A stretch of DNA of 51,607 nucleotides from Oscillospiraceae bacterium (GCA_009782475.1 WRIZ01000010.1:1-51607), one strand, 5' to 3'. Numbered from the stretch's first letter, positions 40,660 to 49,991 are shown. Program-made: numbers and translations. Notes: a model not told the origin generated them from the sequence alone.

Positions 40660-41371
40660 GCTTTTTCTCCTGTTTCTTTTGCTTGCGGACGGCACGTTGA
40701 AACTTTGGTATGACGAAAAGTCTTTTGATCCGTGACGGCTGGCGCAATGCCCGGTAGAGCCATTCCATGCCGATTGTTTGAATCCATTTCGGAGCCCGTT
40801 TCACCGTTCCGGCCAATACGTCTAAAGAACCGCCCAGCCCCGCCATTAAAATGCCGCTCAATGCCTCGCGGTTCCGCTTCATCCAAAGTTCTTGCTTAGG
40901 CGTCCCCAAACAAACGGCCAAGAAGTCCGGTTTGGCGTCTTTGATGAGCTGCAGCACCAGTGTATCGCCTTTGAAATACCCGTCATGGGTTCCGCAGACA
41001 TTCACATTAGGGCAATTTTCCGCCGCCTTTTCCGCGACGCCGGGTTTGCCGCCCAAAAAGAAAACACGCTTACCGTTTTCGGCGCAAGCCGCAAGCATGG
41101 CGGAAAACCAATCGGCTCCGGTCACCCGGCAGGGCAGCTCCCGCCTCAGCTTTTTGGCCGCCTTGATAATGCCGATCCCGTCCGCTAAAATCAGATCCGC
41201 GCTTGCAACGGCTTCCATGACCGCCGGGTCGGTTCGGCATCCCCAAACGATTTCGGGGTTAGGGGTCACCACAACGCCGCCTGTTTCCATCAGCGTCAGA
41301 GCTTTCCGCACCGCTTCCTCCGGCGTGACGGCGTCGAACGGCACGCCCAGTATATCACACCGGGCATTCAT
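40652..41371 (-). CDS. WecG/TagA/CpsF glycosyltransferase
   Basis: This 239-residue GT26-fold enzyme adds N-acetylmannosamine-type sugars to undecaprenyl-PP-GlcNAc in the synthesis of wall teichoic acid or other polymers. Motifs are VVTPNPEIVWGC, LILADGIGIIKAAKKL (with the catalytic Asp, about residue 65), FFLGGKPGVAEKAA and LAVCLGTPKQELWM. The C-terminus is basic and probably membrane-associated (QKKQEKKHG). Neighbours do not show a teichoic acid cluster. Confidence 0.9.
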   Translation of the reverse strand: MNARCDILGVPFDAVTPEEAVRKALTLMETGGVVVTPNPEIVWGCRTDPAVMEAVASADLILADGIGIIKAAKKLRRELPCRVTGADWFSAMLAACAENGKRVFFLGGKPGVAEKAAENCPNVNVCGTHDGYFKGDTLVLQLIKDAKPDFLAVCLGTPKQELWMKRNREALSGILMAGLGGSLDVLAGTVKRAPKWIQTIGMEWLYRALRQPSRIKRLFVIPKFQRAVRKQKKQEKKHG

Positions 41372-41874
41372 AAGTCCATACCGTATATCACAGGGCGGCT
41401 CATGCGGTAATCATCCATGAAAAACCCTTCGCCTATATCGGTAACAACCTCGTCTTCTATGGTAAAGCCCATCCTTTTATAGGATTCAATGGCGGTTTGG
41501 TTCCCTTTGTTCACCGTCAGCCATATCCGTTTTGCCTTCGGATGCTCGTCGGCGGCGCGGCGGAGAAGGAAACGGGCGATGCCTTTTTTCCGGTATTCCG
41601 CGCGGACATATACCTTGCTGATAAAGAGCGAATCGGCTTCCGGCAATGCCCCGCAGTAGGCGACATCATGCTCACCGTCCATCGTCATGTTATAAAAAAA
41701 GCCTTTGTTGTGTATATCGTCGGCAATGGCTTCCGGCGACTGAAAGTTTTTGACCATATAGGCGGTCTGTTCCGCTCCGATCAGCGGCGGATAGTATTCC
41801 GTCCAAATGTCGGCCGCCAGTGCCGAAAGGCGGTTGATCTCATGGTGGGAAATGACCCTTATCGTTTCAAACAT
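41368..41874 (-). CDS. GNAT-family N-acetyltransferase
   Basis: This 168-residue acetyltransferase has ISKVYVRAEYRKKGIARFLL (acetyl-CoA loop RxxGxA, about residues 85-105) and NKGNQTAIESYKRMGFTIEDE. It resembles spermidine/small-amine acetyltransferases. It overlaps recN by 8 bases and the glycosyltransferase by 4. Confidence 0.88.
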   Translation of the reverse strand: MFETIRVISHHEINRLSALAADIWTEYYPPLIGAEQTAYMVKNFQSPEAIADDIHNKGFFYNMTMDGEHDVAYCGALPEADSLFISKVYVRAEYRKKGIARFLLRRAADEHPKAKRIWLTVNKGNQTAIESYKRMGFTIEDEVVTDIGEGFFMDDYRMSRPVIYGMDL

Positions 41875-43531
41875 GTTTCTTGACCTCCTCGGCTTGAACC
41901 AGCAGTTCCTCCGCCGTTTTGCGCGTGGTGTCGGTCACGGACGAGCCCGCCATGATGCGCGCCAGCTCCTCGATCCGCTCCTCACGGCTGAGTTTTTGAA
42001 CCCGTGTGACGGTGCGCCCGCCTTCCACCGCTTTTTCCACATGGAAATGCGAATCGGCAAAAGCGGCGATCTGCGGCAGGTGGGTGACGCACAGCACCTG
42101 CTTGCGCCGCGAGACTTCGCAGAGCTTTTGCGCCACCCGCTGTGCCGCCCGGCCCGACACGCCGCTGTCCACTTCGTCGAACACCAGCGTTTGCACATCG
42201 TCCCCTTCGGCCAAAAGGTTCTTTAACGCCAGCATGATCCGCGCCATCTCACCGCCCGAGGCGATCTTGTTGAGCGGCTTTAACGGTTCGCCGACATTGG
42301 CGGCGATCAGGAACCGCAATTGGTCGCAGCCGTCTTCTTTCGGCTCCGTCAACGTAAATTCAATGCTGAACCGCACCTTGCCCATATCCAGCCCAGCCAG
42401 TTCTTCGGCCAAACGCTCCTCCAGCTGCCCCGCCGCTTTGACCCTCTGCGCCGTCAGTTCTCCCGCCTCTTTGCGAAGTGATTTTTCAGCGCGGGTGATT
42501 TCACTGTCCAGCCCGGCCAAGCGTTTGTCGGCGGTTTCGAGCGATTCAAGCTCGGCTTCCCAAGCCTCCCCGGCTTTGATGACGCCGGAGATGTCCATAT
42601 TGTGTTTCCGGCACAATTTATTTAGCGCGTCGAGCCGTGTTTCGATTCTTTCGAGTTCTTCTTCCGACTCTTCCATATCGTCATAAAAGCCCCTCGCCTC
42701 TTCGGCGCAATCTTTCAGCGCGTATTGCAAATCGTTCAGCCGTTCCGCCAACCCTTCCATCTCTTCGGAGCGACGCGCCGCCTGACTGAGCGAACCGGCG
42801 GCATCGGCGGCGAGGTCGCAGGCTCCCCGTGTCTCCTCGTCGCCGTAGAGGGCGTGATAGGCTTCATTGAGAGATTGCCTGATCTGCCCCGCGCTGCGCA
42901 GCGTTTTTCTCCGCGCCGACAATGCTTCGTCTTCTCCCGCTTTTGGAGCCAACTCGCGCAGTTCTTCGAGCCTGTGCGTGAGGATGTCGATGCGGGCGGT
43001 TTTCTCGTCCTCGGCCATCGAGAGCGTTTTCCGCTCGTCCAGCAATTTGCGGTATGTTTGATACAGAACACTGTAATGTTCCAAGCTGCATCCGGCAAAG
43101 GCGTCCAGATACCGGATATGCGTCTCCTCGCGCAGCAAAGCCTGACTGTCGTGCTGGCCGTGGATATTGACTAGATTGTCGCCCATTTCGCGCAGGGCGG
43201 ATAGTGTGACCGGCTTGCCGTTGACCCGGCAGAGGCTGCGCCCGTCTTCTCGCAGCTCTCGTTGAATCTGCAATTCCTCTTCTTCGTCCTGCGCGCCGCG
43301 CGCGCCATTGGATCCAGCGTCACGCTGGAATATGCCGCTGACTTCGGCTGTGTCATGGCCGGAACGGATCAGGTCACGGGAAGCGCGCTGCCCTAAGAGG
43401 GCACTCAGGGCGTCGATCACGATCGACTTACCCGCGCCTGTTTCGCCGGTCAAGACGTTCAGCCGCGCGTCGAAGGCGATGTCGCCCAGCTCGATGACGG
43501 CAATATTCTCAATGTGCAGAAGGGAGAGCAT
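41867..43531 (-). CDS. recN: DNA repair protein RecN
   Basis: This 554-residue SMC-like ATPase is recruited to double-strand breaks. Walker A is GETGAGKSIVI (residues 29-39). Two long coiled-coil arms (about 150-230 and 270-380) follow. The C-terminal head has the signature KIASGGEMARIMLALK, Walker B TLVFDEVDSGVSGRAAQ and the His loop VTHLPQIAAFA. It lies 12 bases after argR, the normal order. It is not followed by spoIVB and spo0A, which commonly come next in spore formers. Confidence 0.97.
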   Translation of the reverse strand: MLSLLHIENIAVIELGDIAFDARLNVLTGETGAGKSIVIDALSALLGQRASRDLIRSGHDTAEVSGIFQRDAGSNGARGAQDEEEELQIQRELREDGRSLCRVNGKPVTLSALREMGDNLVNIHGQHDSQALLREETHIRYLDAFAGCSLEHYSVLYQTYRKLLDERKTLSMAEDEKTARIDILTHRLEELRELAPKAGEDEALSARRKTLRSAGQIRQSLNEAYHALYGDEETRGACDLAADAAGSLSQAARRSEEMEGLAERLNDLQYALKDCAEEARGFYDDMEESEEELERIETRLDALNKLCRKHNMDISGVIKAGEAWEAELESLETADKRLAGLDSEITRAEKSLRKEAGELTAQRVKAAGQLEERLAEELAGLDMGKVRFSIEFTLTEPKEDGCDQLRFLIAANVGEPLKPLNKIASGGEMARIMLALKNLLAEGDDVQTLVFDEVDSGVSGRAAQRVAQKLCEVSRRKQVLCVTHLPQIAAFADSHFHVEKAVEGGRTVTRVQKLSREERIEELARIMAGSSVTDTTRKTAEELLVQAEEVKKHV

Positions 43532-43543
43532 ACGGCACCTCTC

Positions 43544-44002
43544 TTATGATTGTCCCAAAATAACCCGCAGCTGTTCCAGCAGCCCCTTGGCCGACGATTC
43601 ATTGCGCAGGGCGATAAAGGCTGTGTCATCCCCCGCCAGTGTGCCCACAACCATCGGCGACGGCATGGTGTCCAGCGCGGCGCAAGCCGCTTGTGCCATA
43701 CCGGGCAGCGTTTTGATCACAACAAGGTTTTGCGCGGCGTCGATATTGACGACGCTCTCGCGGAAGATGGTGCGGAGCCGTGTTGAAAACGCGTTGTCGG
43801 GCGGTTCGGACGGCAGCGCGTAGCGGTAGGTTCCCCTATCGGAAAGGGTTTTGTGGATACGCAGGGATTTGATGTCGCGGGAAATGGTTGCCTGTGTGAC
43901 AGGATACCCCTCCTTTTCCAATAAGGTTTGGAGTTCCTCCTGTGTTTCCACAGCCTGCCTGCCGATGATTTCTGCCAGCTTGGCCTGACGAAGGTTTTTC
44001 AT
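43544..44002 (-). CDS. argR: Arginine repressor
   Basis: This 152-residue hexameric regulator of arginine metabolism (ArgR/AhrC) has the winged helix (QEELQTLLEKEGYPVTQATISRDIKSLRI, about residues 19-48) and the arginine-binding domain GTLAGDDTAFIALR (about 120-133). No arginine genes are in the window; its place before recN is conserved. Confidence 0.96.
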   Translation of the reverse strand: MKNLRQAKLAEIIGRQAVETQEELQTLLEKEGYPVTQATISRDIKSLRIHKTLSDRGTYRYALPSEPPDNAFSTRLRTIFRESVVNIDAAQNLVVIKTLPGMAQAACAALDTMPSPMVVGTLAGDDTAFIALRNESSAKGLLEQLRVILGQS

Positions 44003-44015
44003 GTGCTGTCACTCC

Positions 44016-44786
44016 TTAAAGTCTGTGTAATCGTACATTGTCTATGAAACTGTGTTCATCCGGCTCCAAACATAGAAGCGGGTGGTTAGAAACGCGTATC
44101 TCAATGCGTTCGTCTTGTTCCAGGCGGCGCGGCGCGCATCCGTCTGCCGACAGATATATATGACGGCGTTCGGTAAACGAAGGCGTCACCGTGACAACTC
44201 TGTCCGGCGCGATGACAAAGGCGTGCGCGTGCGATGTATGGGCGCAGATGGGCGTGATCAGGGTGGCATTGAGGTCGGGGTCGACCACCGGCCCGCCCGC
44301 CGAAAGGGCATATCCGGTCGATCCGGTCGGGGTGGAAATGATGACCCCGTCACCGAGAAATGACCCCAAAGGACGGCCGTCCACCCCAATATCCAATGAG
44401 ACGGTCTGCACCGTCATACCGCGCGAAAAGGTAAAGTCGTTGACAGCTATGCCGTTTTCCATTTGCAGAACCGGGCGTTTTTTCACCTTGAAGGAAGCGA
44501 TGTCTTTCAAACGGCCTAGGTTATCGGGGTCTATATGCGCCAAATATCCCGTATGCCCGAGGTGTATGCCCAAAACCGCCGCGCCGTGAAGAAAGGCCGC
44601 CTTTGCACAGCGCAGTAATGTTCCGTCGCCGCCTAGAGACAGCGCGGCATACGCGCCGTCGAAAACGCTTTCGTCCCCGTCAAAGACAACACAGGAAACC
44701 CCGGCTTCCGCCAAAACGGACATGGCCGCTTTGGTCACAAGCCCTTCAGGGTCTTTATTCTGATTGACGAAGAGTACGATTTTCAT
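44016..44786 (-). CDS. nadK: NAD kinase
   Basis: This 256-residue enzyme phosphorylates NAD to NADP. It has the conserved GGDGTLL (residues 52-58), the HxGHxGYLA region (IHLGHTGYLAHID) and the second signature STPTGSTGYALSAGGP (about residues 150-165). The C-terminal loop is typical. It overlaps tlyA by 4 bases. Confidence 0.96.
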   Translation of the reverse strand: MKIVLFVNQNKDPEGLVTKAAMSVLAEAGVSCVVFDGDESVFDGAYAALSLGGDGTLLRCAKAAFLHGAAVLGIHLGHTGYLAHIDPDNLGRLKDIASFKVKKRPVLQMENGIAVNDFTFSRGMTVQTVSLDIGVDGRPLGSFLGDGVIISTPTGSTGYALSAGGPVVDPDLNATLITPICAHTSHAHAFVIAPDRVVTVTPSFTERRHIYLSADGCAPRRLEQDERIEIRVSNHPLLCLEPDEHSFIDNVRLHRL

Positions 44787-45589
44787 ACAAGCTCCTTATG
44801 CGCGTTGTTTACGATTTCTTCGATCACATCATCCGTTATAGAGGATTCAGCTCCGGCTTGAAGAAAGGATAAAAATTCGATGTTGCCTTTCGGCCCTTTG
44901 ATCGGTGAAAAGGTAATCCCCTTTACGCCACATCCCGCTTCATCCGCTATGCGGACATGCTCCTGCAAAACCTCGGTATGCGTCTCCGCCCCGCGCACCA
45001 CGCCGCCCTTCCCCACCTTTTCACGCCCGGCCTCAAACTGCGGTTTGACCAGGCATACCACCGGCGCGCCGTCTCGCAAGACCGTTCTCACAGCGGGCAG
45101 CACCAGCGAAAGCGAGATAAACGAAAGATCGAGGACTGCCATATCTGCGGCTTCGCCGCCGAGCAGTTCTTTGGTCACATTCCGCAGGTTGCACCGTTCG
45201 GAGCATGTCACACGCGGGTCGTTCCGCAATGTCCACGCCAACTGCCCGTAACCCACGTCAACAGCCCAAACATGAGCCGCGCCGTGTTTCAAGAGGCAGT
45301 CGGTAAACCCCCCGGTGGACGCGCCGCCGTCGAGGACGCGCAAGCCGGACACGTCAATGGAAAACGCGCGCAGCGCTTTCTCCAGCTTAAACCCTCCGCG
45401 GCTGACATAAGGGCAATCCTTCTCCCGAACCTCGATTTCGCTGTCCGGGGCGATCCCTGTGCCGGGTTTGTCCTCTTTTTGCCCGGAAACATAGACGCCG
45501 CCGCTCATAATGGCGGAGCGGGCGCGTTCCCGCGTTGCAAAATACCCTTTCCGTACAAGCAAAACGTCCAGCCGTTCCTTCTCAGCCAT
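44783..45589 (-). CDS. tlyA: TlyA-family rRNA methyltransferase
   Basis: This 268-residue protein has an N-terminal S4 RNA-binding domain (RLDVLLVRKGYFATRERAR, about residues 5-60) and an FtsJ/RrmJ-type methyltransferase domain. The SAM loop is VLDGGASTGGFTDCLL (about residues 83-98), and AVLDLSFISL and VCLVKPQFE complete the catalytic site. The family makes 2'-O-methyl cytidines in 16S and 23S rRNA. It overlaps dxs by 8 bases. Confidence 0.94.
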   Translation of the reverse strand: MAEKERLDVLLVRKGYFATRERARSAIMSGGVYVSGQKEDKPGTGIAPDSEIEVREKDCPYVSRGGFKLEKALRAFSIDVSGLRVLDGGASTGGFTDCLLKHGAAHVWAVDVGYGQLAWTLRNDPRVTCSERCNLRNVTKELLGGEAADMAVLDLSFISLSLVLPAVRTVLRDGAPVVCLVKPQFEAGREKVGKGGVVRGAETHTEVLQEHVRIADEAGCGVKGITFSPIKGPKGNIEFLSFLQAGAESSITDDVIEEIVNNAHKELV

Positions 45590-47366
45590 ACAGCCGACCC
45601 GCGTTTAACGCCGCCGATATGGTTCCCGCGATGGAAACGGCGTCAAGGCCGCAGTATGTGAGGAGTTCCTCGGCCGACCCGTGCGGGATGAAGCGATCCC
45701 CGGTATTCAACGGGACTCCGCCGATCAAACGGCATACGTATCCGGGGTTGTCTTCTAAAATAAAGACCGAGCCGGAGCAAAGCGATTCGATGTCCTCCAG
45801 CGGTTTCAACGAGGAAACCTTTACAACGCCTGTGGATACGCCCTGTTGTTCCAACAATTCGGCGGCTTCCAAGGCAATATGCGTCATCATGCCGTAGGTG
45901 ACAATGGTGGCGTCGCGCCCGGCCGGGAGAACCCCGATTTCCTCCCCCTCACAGCCTTTCGGGTAACGGATGGCGACAGGGGTACCCAGTTCCAGCGCGC
46001 CGGATAACATTTGACCCAATTCGGCGAAAGAAGCCGCCGCCCACAGCGTCATGTTGGGGATGCCGGAAAGGAAAAGCGGGTCGAAAACGCCGTGGTGGGT
46101 TTCCCCGTCCTCGCCGGACAGCCCCGCATGGCTGACCGCAAAGACCACCGGAAGGTTTTGCAGGGCAACGTCGTGGACGATTTGGTCATATGCCCGCTGC
46201 AAAAAGGTAGAGTACAACGCGACGACAGGGCGCAACCCCTGTTTTGCCATCGCCGCCGCCATGGTAACAGCGTGGCTTTCCGCGATGCCAACGTCGAAAA
46301 ACCGCTTCGGGAAGCGTTTGGCGAACAGATCAAGCCCGCAGCCCGACTGCATGGCGGCTGTAACAGCGACGACGCGGGGGTCGGCTTCGGCCAATTCAAC
46401 CAGCTTTTCGCCGAAGCAGCGGGCGAAAGAAGGTTCTTCGCCGTTGACCGCTTCTCCTGATTTGATATGGAATTGCTTTACGCCGTGGTAGGCACCGGGG
46501 TTGCGTTCCGAAAATGGGTACCCGCGCCCTTTTTGGGTGACCAAATGGATCAGCACGGGCTTTTTCATGGCCGCCGCCCGGCGCAGCAGATAGGCAACGG
46601 TTTTGACGTCATGCCCGTCGGCCGGGCCGAGGTACTCAAACCCCATTTGGGAAAACATCGACCCGGGGATAAGCGCGTCTTTGAGCATCGCTTTTCCCCG
46701 GCGGATGGCCTTGCCGACCATCTTGCCGCCCGGCAGCGGGTCGAGGACTTTGTGGGTAAAGCGTTTTGCCTTGAAATACTGCGGTTTTAAGCGCAACCGT
46801 GCCAAATGGCGTGCCACGCCGCCGACGTTTTTACGAATCGACATACCGTTATCGTTGAGGACGACGATCAGCGGTTCGCCGCTCTGCCCGGCGTCGTTCA
46901 ACCCTTCGTAAGCCAATCCCCCGGTCAAGGCTCCGTCACCCAAAACGGCGACGCATCTGTAAGTTTCACCCAGCAAAGACCGCGCCCGCGCCATCCCCAA
47001 AGCGGCCGACACCGAAGTGGAGGCGTGCCCGGCGATAAACGCGTCGTGGCCGCTCTCCGAAGGCTTGGGGAACCCCGACATTTCGCCGAGGGCCCGCAGC
47101 GAGGCAAAACCGTCTTTCCGCCCGGTCAGGAGTTTGTGGGTGTAGCACTGATGCCCGACGTCGAAGACAATGCGGTCGAGCGAAGTGTCAAAAACACGGT
47201 GCAGGGCGACCGTTAACTCAACCACGCCGAGATTGGACGCCAAATGCCCCCCTGTTTTCGAGATGTTTGTAATCAGGAAGCGGCGTATATCGGCGCAAAA
47301 ACGCTCCAGCTCATGTGCGGGCACCTTCTTCACCGACCCTATATATTTTTCAAAGAGACCCTTCAT
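45582..47366 (-). CDS. dxs: 1-Deoxy-D-xylulose-5-phosphate synthase
   Basis: This 594-residue thiamine-diphosphate enzyme catalyses the first step of the MEP pathway to isoprenoids. The cofactor motif is VLGDGALTGGLAYEGLNDAG (about residues 140-160). FDVGHQCYTHKLLTGR and GYLAPSD-equivalent elements precede it, and AGLSGEDGETHHG (about 415) is the transketolase motif. The C-terminal domain is complete. Slightly short, but within the range for the family. It overlaps ispA by 4 bases. Confidence 0.96.
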   Translation of the reverse strand: MKGLFEKYIGSVKKVPAHELERFCADIRRFLITNISKTGGHLASNLGVVELTVALHRVFDTSLDRIVFDVGHQCYTHKLLTGRKDGFASLRALGEMSGFPKPSESGHDAFIAGHASTSVSAALGMARARSLLGETYRCVAVLGDGALTGGLAYEGLNDAGQSGEPLIVVLNDNGMSIRKNVGGVARHLARLRLKPQYFKAKRFTHKVLDPLPGGKMVGKAIRRGKAMLKDALIPGSMFSQMGFEYLGPADGHDVKTVAYLLRRAAAMKKPVLIHLVTQKGRGYPFSERNPGAYHGVKQFHIKSGEAVNGEEPSFARCFGEKLVELAEADPRVVAVTAAMQSGCGLDLFAKRFPKRFFDVGIAESHAVTMAAAMAKQGLRPVVALYSTFLQRAYDQIVHDVALQNLPVVFAVSHAGLSGEDGETHHGVFDPLFLSGIPNMTLWAAASFAELGQMLSGALELGTPVAIRYPKGCEGEEIGVLPAGRDATIVTYGMMTHIALEAAELLEQQGVSTGVVKVSSLKPLEDIESLCSGSVFILEDNPGYVCRLIGGVPLNTGDRFIPHGSAEELLTYCGLDAVSIAGTISAALNAGRLYG

Positions 47367-48154
47367 CGTGTATCCTCCAGGGATCGAACCAACTCTTCCA
47401 TGAAAGAAGTCTCCTCAAAAATAGATAAATGGCGCAACGCTTTTTGATAGGTATCCCGCGCTGTTTGCTTGTCATTGATCTCTCCGTCGGCATAATCGTC
47501 GGCGTATTGGAACGCCAGCCCAAAGTCTCTTCCAAACAGGCGGGCGGCGTCCTCTTTCTCCGGCGAAGCGTCCGCAATGATACAGCCTGCCGCCGCTGCC
47601 GCGATAAACAACGCCGCTGTTTTATAGCGGTAAATCTCTTCCAATGTAACAGCTGGGTTCCGATGGAGGTCAAGCTCCTGCCCGCCCGCGATGCCGTAAA
47701 CCCCGGATGCATAGGCAATCGTATAAGCCGCGCGGTTGACTCTTTCGGCGGGGATGGTTTCCGATTGCCGGAGCATCAGCTCAAAGGCCGATGACAGAAG
47801 CGCGGAACCTGCCAAAAGGGCGGTTGATTCGCCGAAAACTTTATGACAAGAGGGTTTGCCGCGCCGGACATCATCGTTGTCCATGCAGGGGAGGTCGTCG
47901 TGAATGAGCGAATAGACATGCACCATTTCCAAAGCGCAGGCAAACGGCAAAGCCTCCCGCCAACGTCCGCCGCCCATCCGGCAGAACTCCAGCAGCATCA
48001 CCGGGCGCAGACGCTTCCCGCCGTCTAACAGGTTGTACCGCATGGCCTCAACCAGCCTCTTTTGCGGCAGCGCGGACATGGGAAGGGCTTCTTCAAGCGT
48101 TTTTTGGATGGCTTCTATATACTCACACAGCAACGCTTCATTCTGTTGGTTCAA
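47363..48154 (-). CDS. ispA: Polyprenyl diphosphate synthase (IspA-like)
   Basis: This 263-residue prenyltransferase condenses isopentenyl-PP with allylic diphosphates. The first Asp-rich motif is IHDDLPCMDNDDVRRGKPS (about residues 86-104) and the second is QYADDYADGE (about 217). These sit in the FPP/GGPP range; the chain length cannot be told from sequence alone. The region after the second motif is shortened: DGEINDKQTARDTYQ instead of the usual longer DxxG loop. The start is TTG 48154 with AGGAAGTG upstream, inside xseB. Confidence 0.93.
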   Translation of the reverse strand: MNQQNEALLCEYIEAIQKTLEEALPMSALPQKRLVEAMRYNLLDGGKRLRPVMLLEFCRMGGGRWREALPFACALEMVHVYSLIHDDLPCMDNDDVRRGKPSCHKVFGESTALLAGSALLSSAFELMLRQSETIPAERVNRAAYTIAYASGVYGIAGGQELDLHRNPAVTLEEIYRYKTAALFIAAAAAGCIIADASPEKEDAARLFGRDFGLAFQYADDYADGEINDKQTARDTYQKALRHLSIFEETSFMEELVRSLEDTR

Positions 48155-48368
48155 ATGTCACTTCCTCCACTTGATCGGCGGTTTTGACCAGTTTGGTCAC
48201 CCGCTGTTCGGCTTTTTGCAGAAGGGTTTGGCAATGCCCGGCCAGCTTCGCCCCTTCCTCAAAGAGCTTGATCGAATCCTCCAGCGGGGTGTCACCCCGT
48301 TCGAGGTCACGGATGATCTCATTGAGCCGGTTGACCGATTGCTCGAAATCCAATTTCTTCTCAGCCAT
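48138..48368 (-). CDS. xseB: Exodeoxyribonuclease VII small subunit
   Basis: This 76-residue protein has the typical FEQSVNRLNEIIRDLERGDTPLEDSIKLFEEG (about residues 8-40) and forms two helices around the large subunit. It abuts xseA directly and overlaps ispA by 17 bases. Confidence 0.95.
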   Translation of the reverse strand: MAEKKLDFEQSVNRLNEIIRDLERGDTPLEDSIKLFEEGAKLAGHCQTLLQKAEQRVTKLVKTADQVEEVTFEPTE

Positions 48369-49490
48369 TTATCCAATCCCCTCCACGCGGCTTTTGAGAA
48401 AACCGTCGCTTAACCGTATGTTTAGCAGTTCGCCATTCGCGGTATCGTTCACCGAACGGACGGGGATGCCGCGTTCGTTCTCCGCGACGGCGTAACCGCG
48501 CGCCAGCACTTTGAGCGGGCTGAGGGCGTCCATCCTTGCCGCCAGTGCCGCCAATGCCTTACCCCGGGGCGACGAGCCCCGTTCCCAACCGTTCATCAGG
48601 CGTTCGGACAATCTGTCGAGCTGCTGCCGTTTATCGCTGAAATAACGGTCGGGAGACAGTTTTCGGCGGGTCTCCCCTATTCGGGAAAGCCACTCTTCAC
48701 AGTCCGGCGCGATGATCTCAGCGGCGTGGCTGGGCGTCGCAGCCCGCACATCGGCAACGAAATCGGCGATGGTGACGTCCGGCTCATGCCCGACCGCGCT
48801 GACCACCGGAAGGACGCTTGCGAAAATGGCGCGCGCCACCCGTTCGTCGTTGAACGCCCACAAATCTTCCAAAGAACCGCCGCCCCGCCCGGTGATGATA
48901 ACGTCGGCGACATTGTGTTTATTGCAATACCGCAACGCGGAAACGATCTCACCCGGGGCTTCTTCGCCCTGCACCCGCACGGGAGCGACGATCAGCCGGC
49001 ATAACGGCCAGCGGTGGCCGAAAACGCGGATCATATCCCGCACGGCGGCTCCGGCCGGGCTGGTGACCAACGCGACGCGGCGCGGAAAAAACGGCAAAGG
49101 CTTTTTATGGCGGGGATCGAACAACCCCTCGGCTTCCAGCTTCTTTTTCAGTTCCTCGAACGCCAGCGTCAGCGAACCCGCGCCGTCCGGCGTTAACTTG
49201 CGGCAATAGAGCTGATACTGTCCGTCGCGGGGATAGACCGAAACCCGCCCCGCCGCCAGCACCGACATGCCGTCCGATGGCTGAAAAGAAAGCGATTGCG
49301 CGTCGCCTTTGAACATGACCGAACGGAGGACGCTGCCCGCGTCTTTGAGGGTAAAATAGTGGTGCCCCGACGGGTAACGCTTATAATTGGAGATTTCCCC
49401 GCGCACCAAAACGCTTTCTAAAATCTCGTCAAACTCAAAAAGACGGCGGATATGCTCAGTTAGTTCGGATACGCTGACAGCTTCCCTCAT
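48369..49490 (-). CDS. xseA: Exodeoxyribonuclease VII large subunit
   Basis: This 373-residue nuclease degrades single-stranded DNA. It has an N-terminal OB domain (LVRGEISNYKRYPSGHHYFTLKD) and the catalytic region with TSPAGAAVRDMI, IITGRGGGSLEDLWAFNDE and SAVGHEPDVTIADFVAD (about residues 130-260). The C-terminal coiled coil is shorter than in the 450-residue E. coli protein, which is common in Clostridia. It overlaps nusB by 4 bases. Confidence 0.95.
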   Translation of the reverse strand: MREAVSVSELTEHIRRLFEFDEILESVLVRGEISNYKRYPSGHHYFTLKDAGSVLRSVMFKGDAQSLSFQPSDGMSVLAAGRVSVYPRDGQYQLYCRKLTPDGAGSLTLAFEELKKKLEAEGLFDPRHKKPLPFFPRRVALVTSPAGAAVRDMIRVFGHRWPLCRLIVAPVRVQGEEAPGEIVSALRYCNKHNVADVIITGRGGGSLEDLWAFNDERVARAIFASVLPVVSAVGHEPDVTIADFVADVRAATPSHAAEIIAPDCEEWLSRIGETRRKLSPDRYFSDKRQQLDRLSERLMNGWERGSSPRGKALAALAARMDALSPLKVLARGYAVAENERGIPVRSVNDTANGELLNIRLSDGFLKSRVEGIG

Positions 49491-49930
49491 CCAAGCTCCT
49501 CCCGGATAAAGCTCCCCAATATACCATTCACAAATGCGGCGGTCTCAGCTGTTTCGTATTTTTTAACGATCTCGACCGCCGCGTTGATGGCCGCGGCATT
49601 CGGCACATCGGGGCGATAAAGGATTTCATACATGCAAACCCGCATAACGGCGACCGCGACGCGTGATATACGGCCGAAACTCCAGCCGGACGCGTGTTTT
49701 TCAATGTAACCGTCCAATTCGGCCAGGTGTTCGCCCACCCCTTCGGCCACCGTTCTGATATACTGCGCCGATTCACCGTCCGGCGGGTTACTGAACAGTT
49801 CGTCCTCTTCCGTCAACCCTTTATAGTAATCAGGGTCTATCCGTTCGTCGATCAGTTCTGCCAAATTGAAGGTAAAATCCTGCGTATATACCGTGTGAAC
49901 AACAATCTCGCGCGCGGTAATGCGTGTCAT
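49487..49930 (-). CDS. nusB: Transcription antitermination factor NusB
   Basis: This 147-residue all-helical protein binds boxA RNA with NusE (S10) and helps rRNA antitermination. It has the typical TRITAREIVVHTVYTQDF N-terminus and the C-terminal RPDVPNAAAINAAVEIVKKYET (about residues 107-128). ATG 49930 is chosen because GGAGG is 6 bases before it; an in-frame ATG 6 bases upstream overlaps the ribosome site. It is the first gene of the long unit. Confidence 0.93.
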   Translation of the reverse strand: MTRITAREIVVHTVYTQDFTFNLAELIDERIDPDYYKGLTEEDELFSNPPDGESAQYIRTVAEGVGEHLAELDGYIEKHASGWSFGRISRVAVAVMRVCMYEILYRPDVPNAAAINAAVEIVKKYETAETAAFVNGILGSFIREELG

Positions 49931-49962
49931 GGCCATCCTCCCGCCGAATTATTCCAGTTTAC

Positions 49963-49991
49963 AGTATACATGATGGCTGTATAAAAATCAA
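49963..49991 (-). promoter_or_regulatory. Sigma-A promoter of the nusB operon
   Basis: TTGATT (49986-49991) and TATACT (49963-49968) are 17 bases apart on the minus strand. They are placed about 30 bases before the nusB start. No other promoter as good is visible down to 31770. Confidence 0.7.

Noticed and set aside
45033-45661. Antisense frames in tlyA, and similar ones in dxs and alaS
   Set aside because: No similarity to any family I know, and no start signals.
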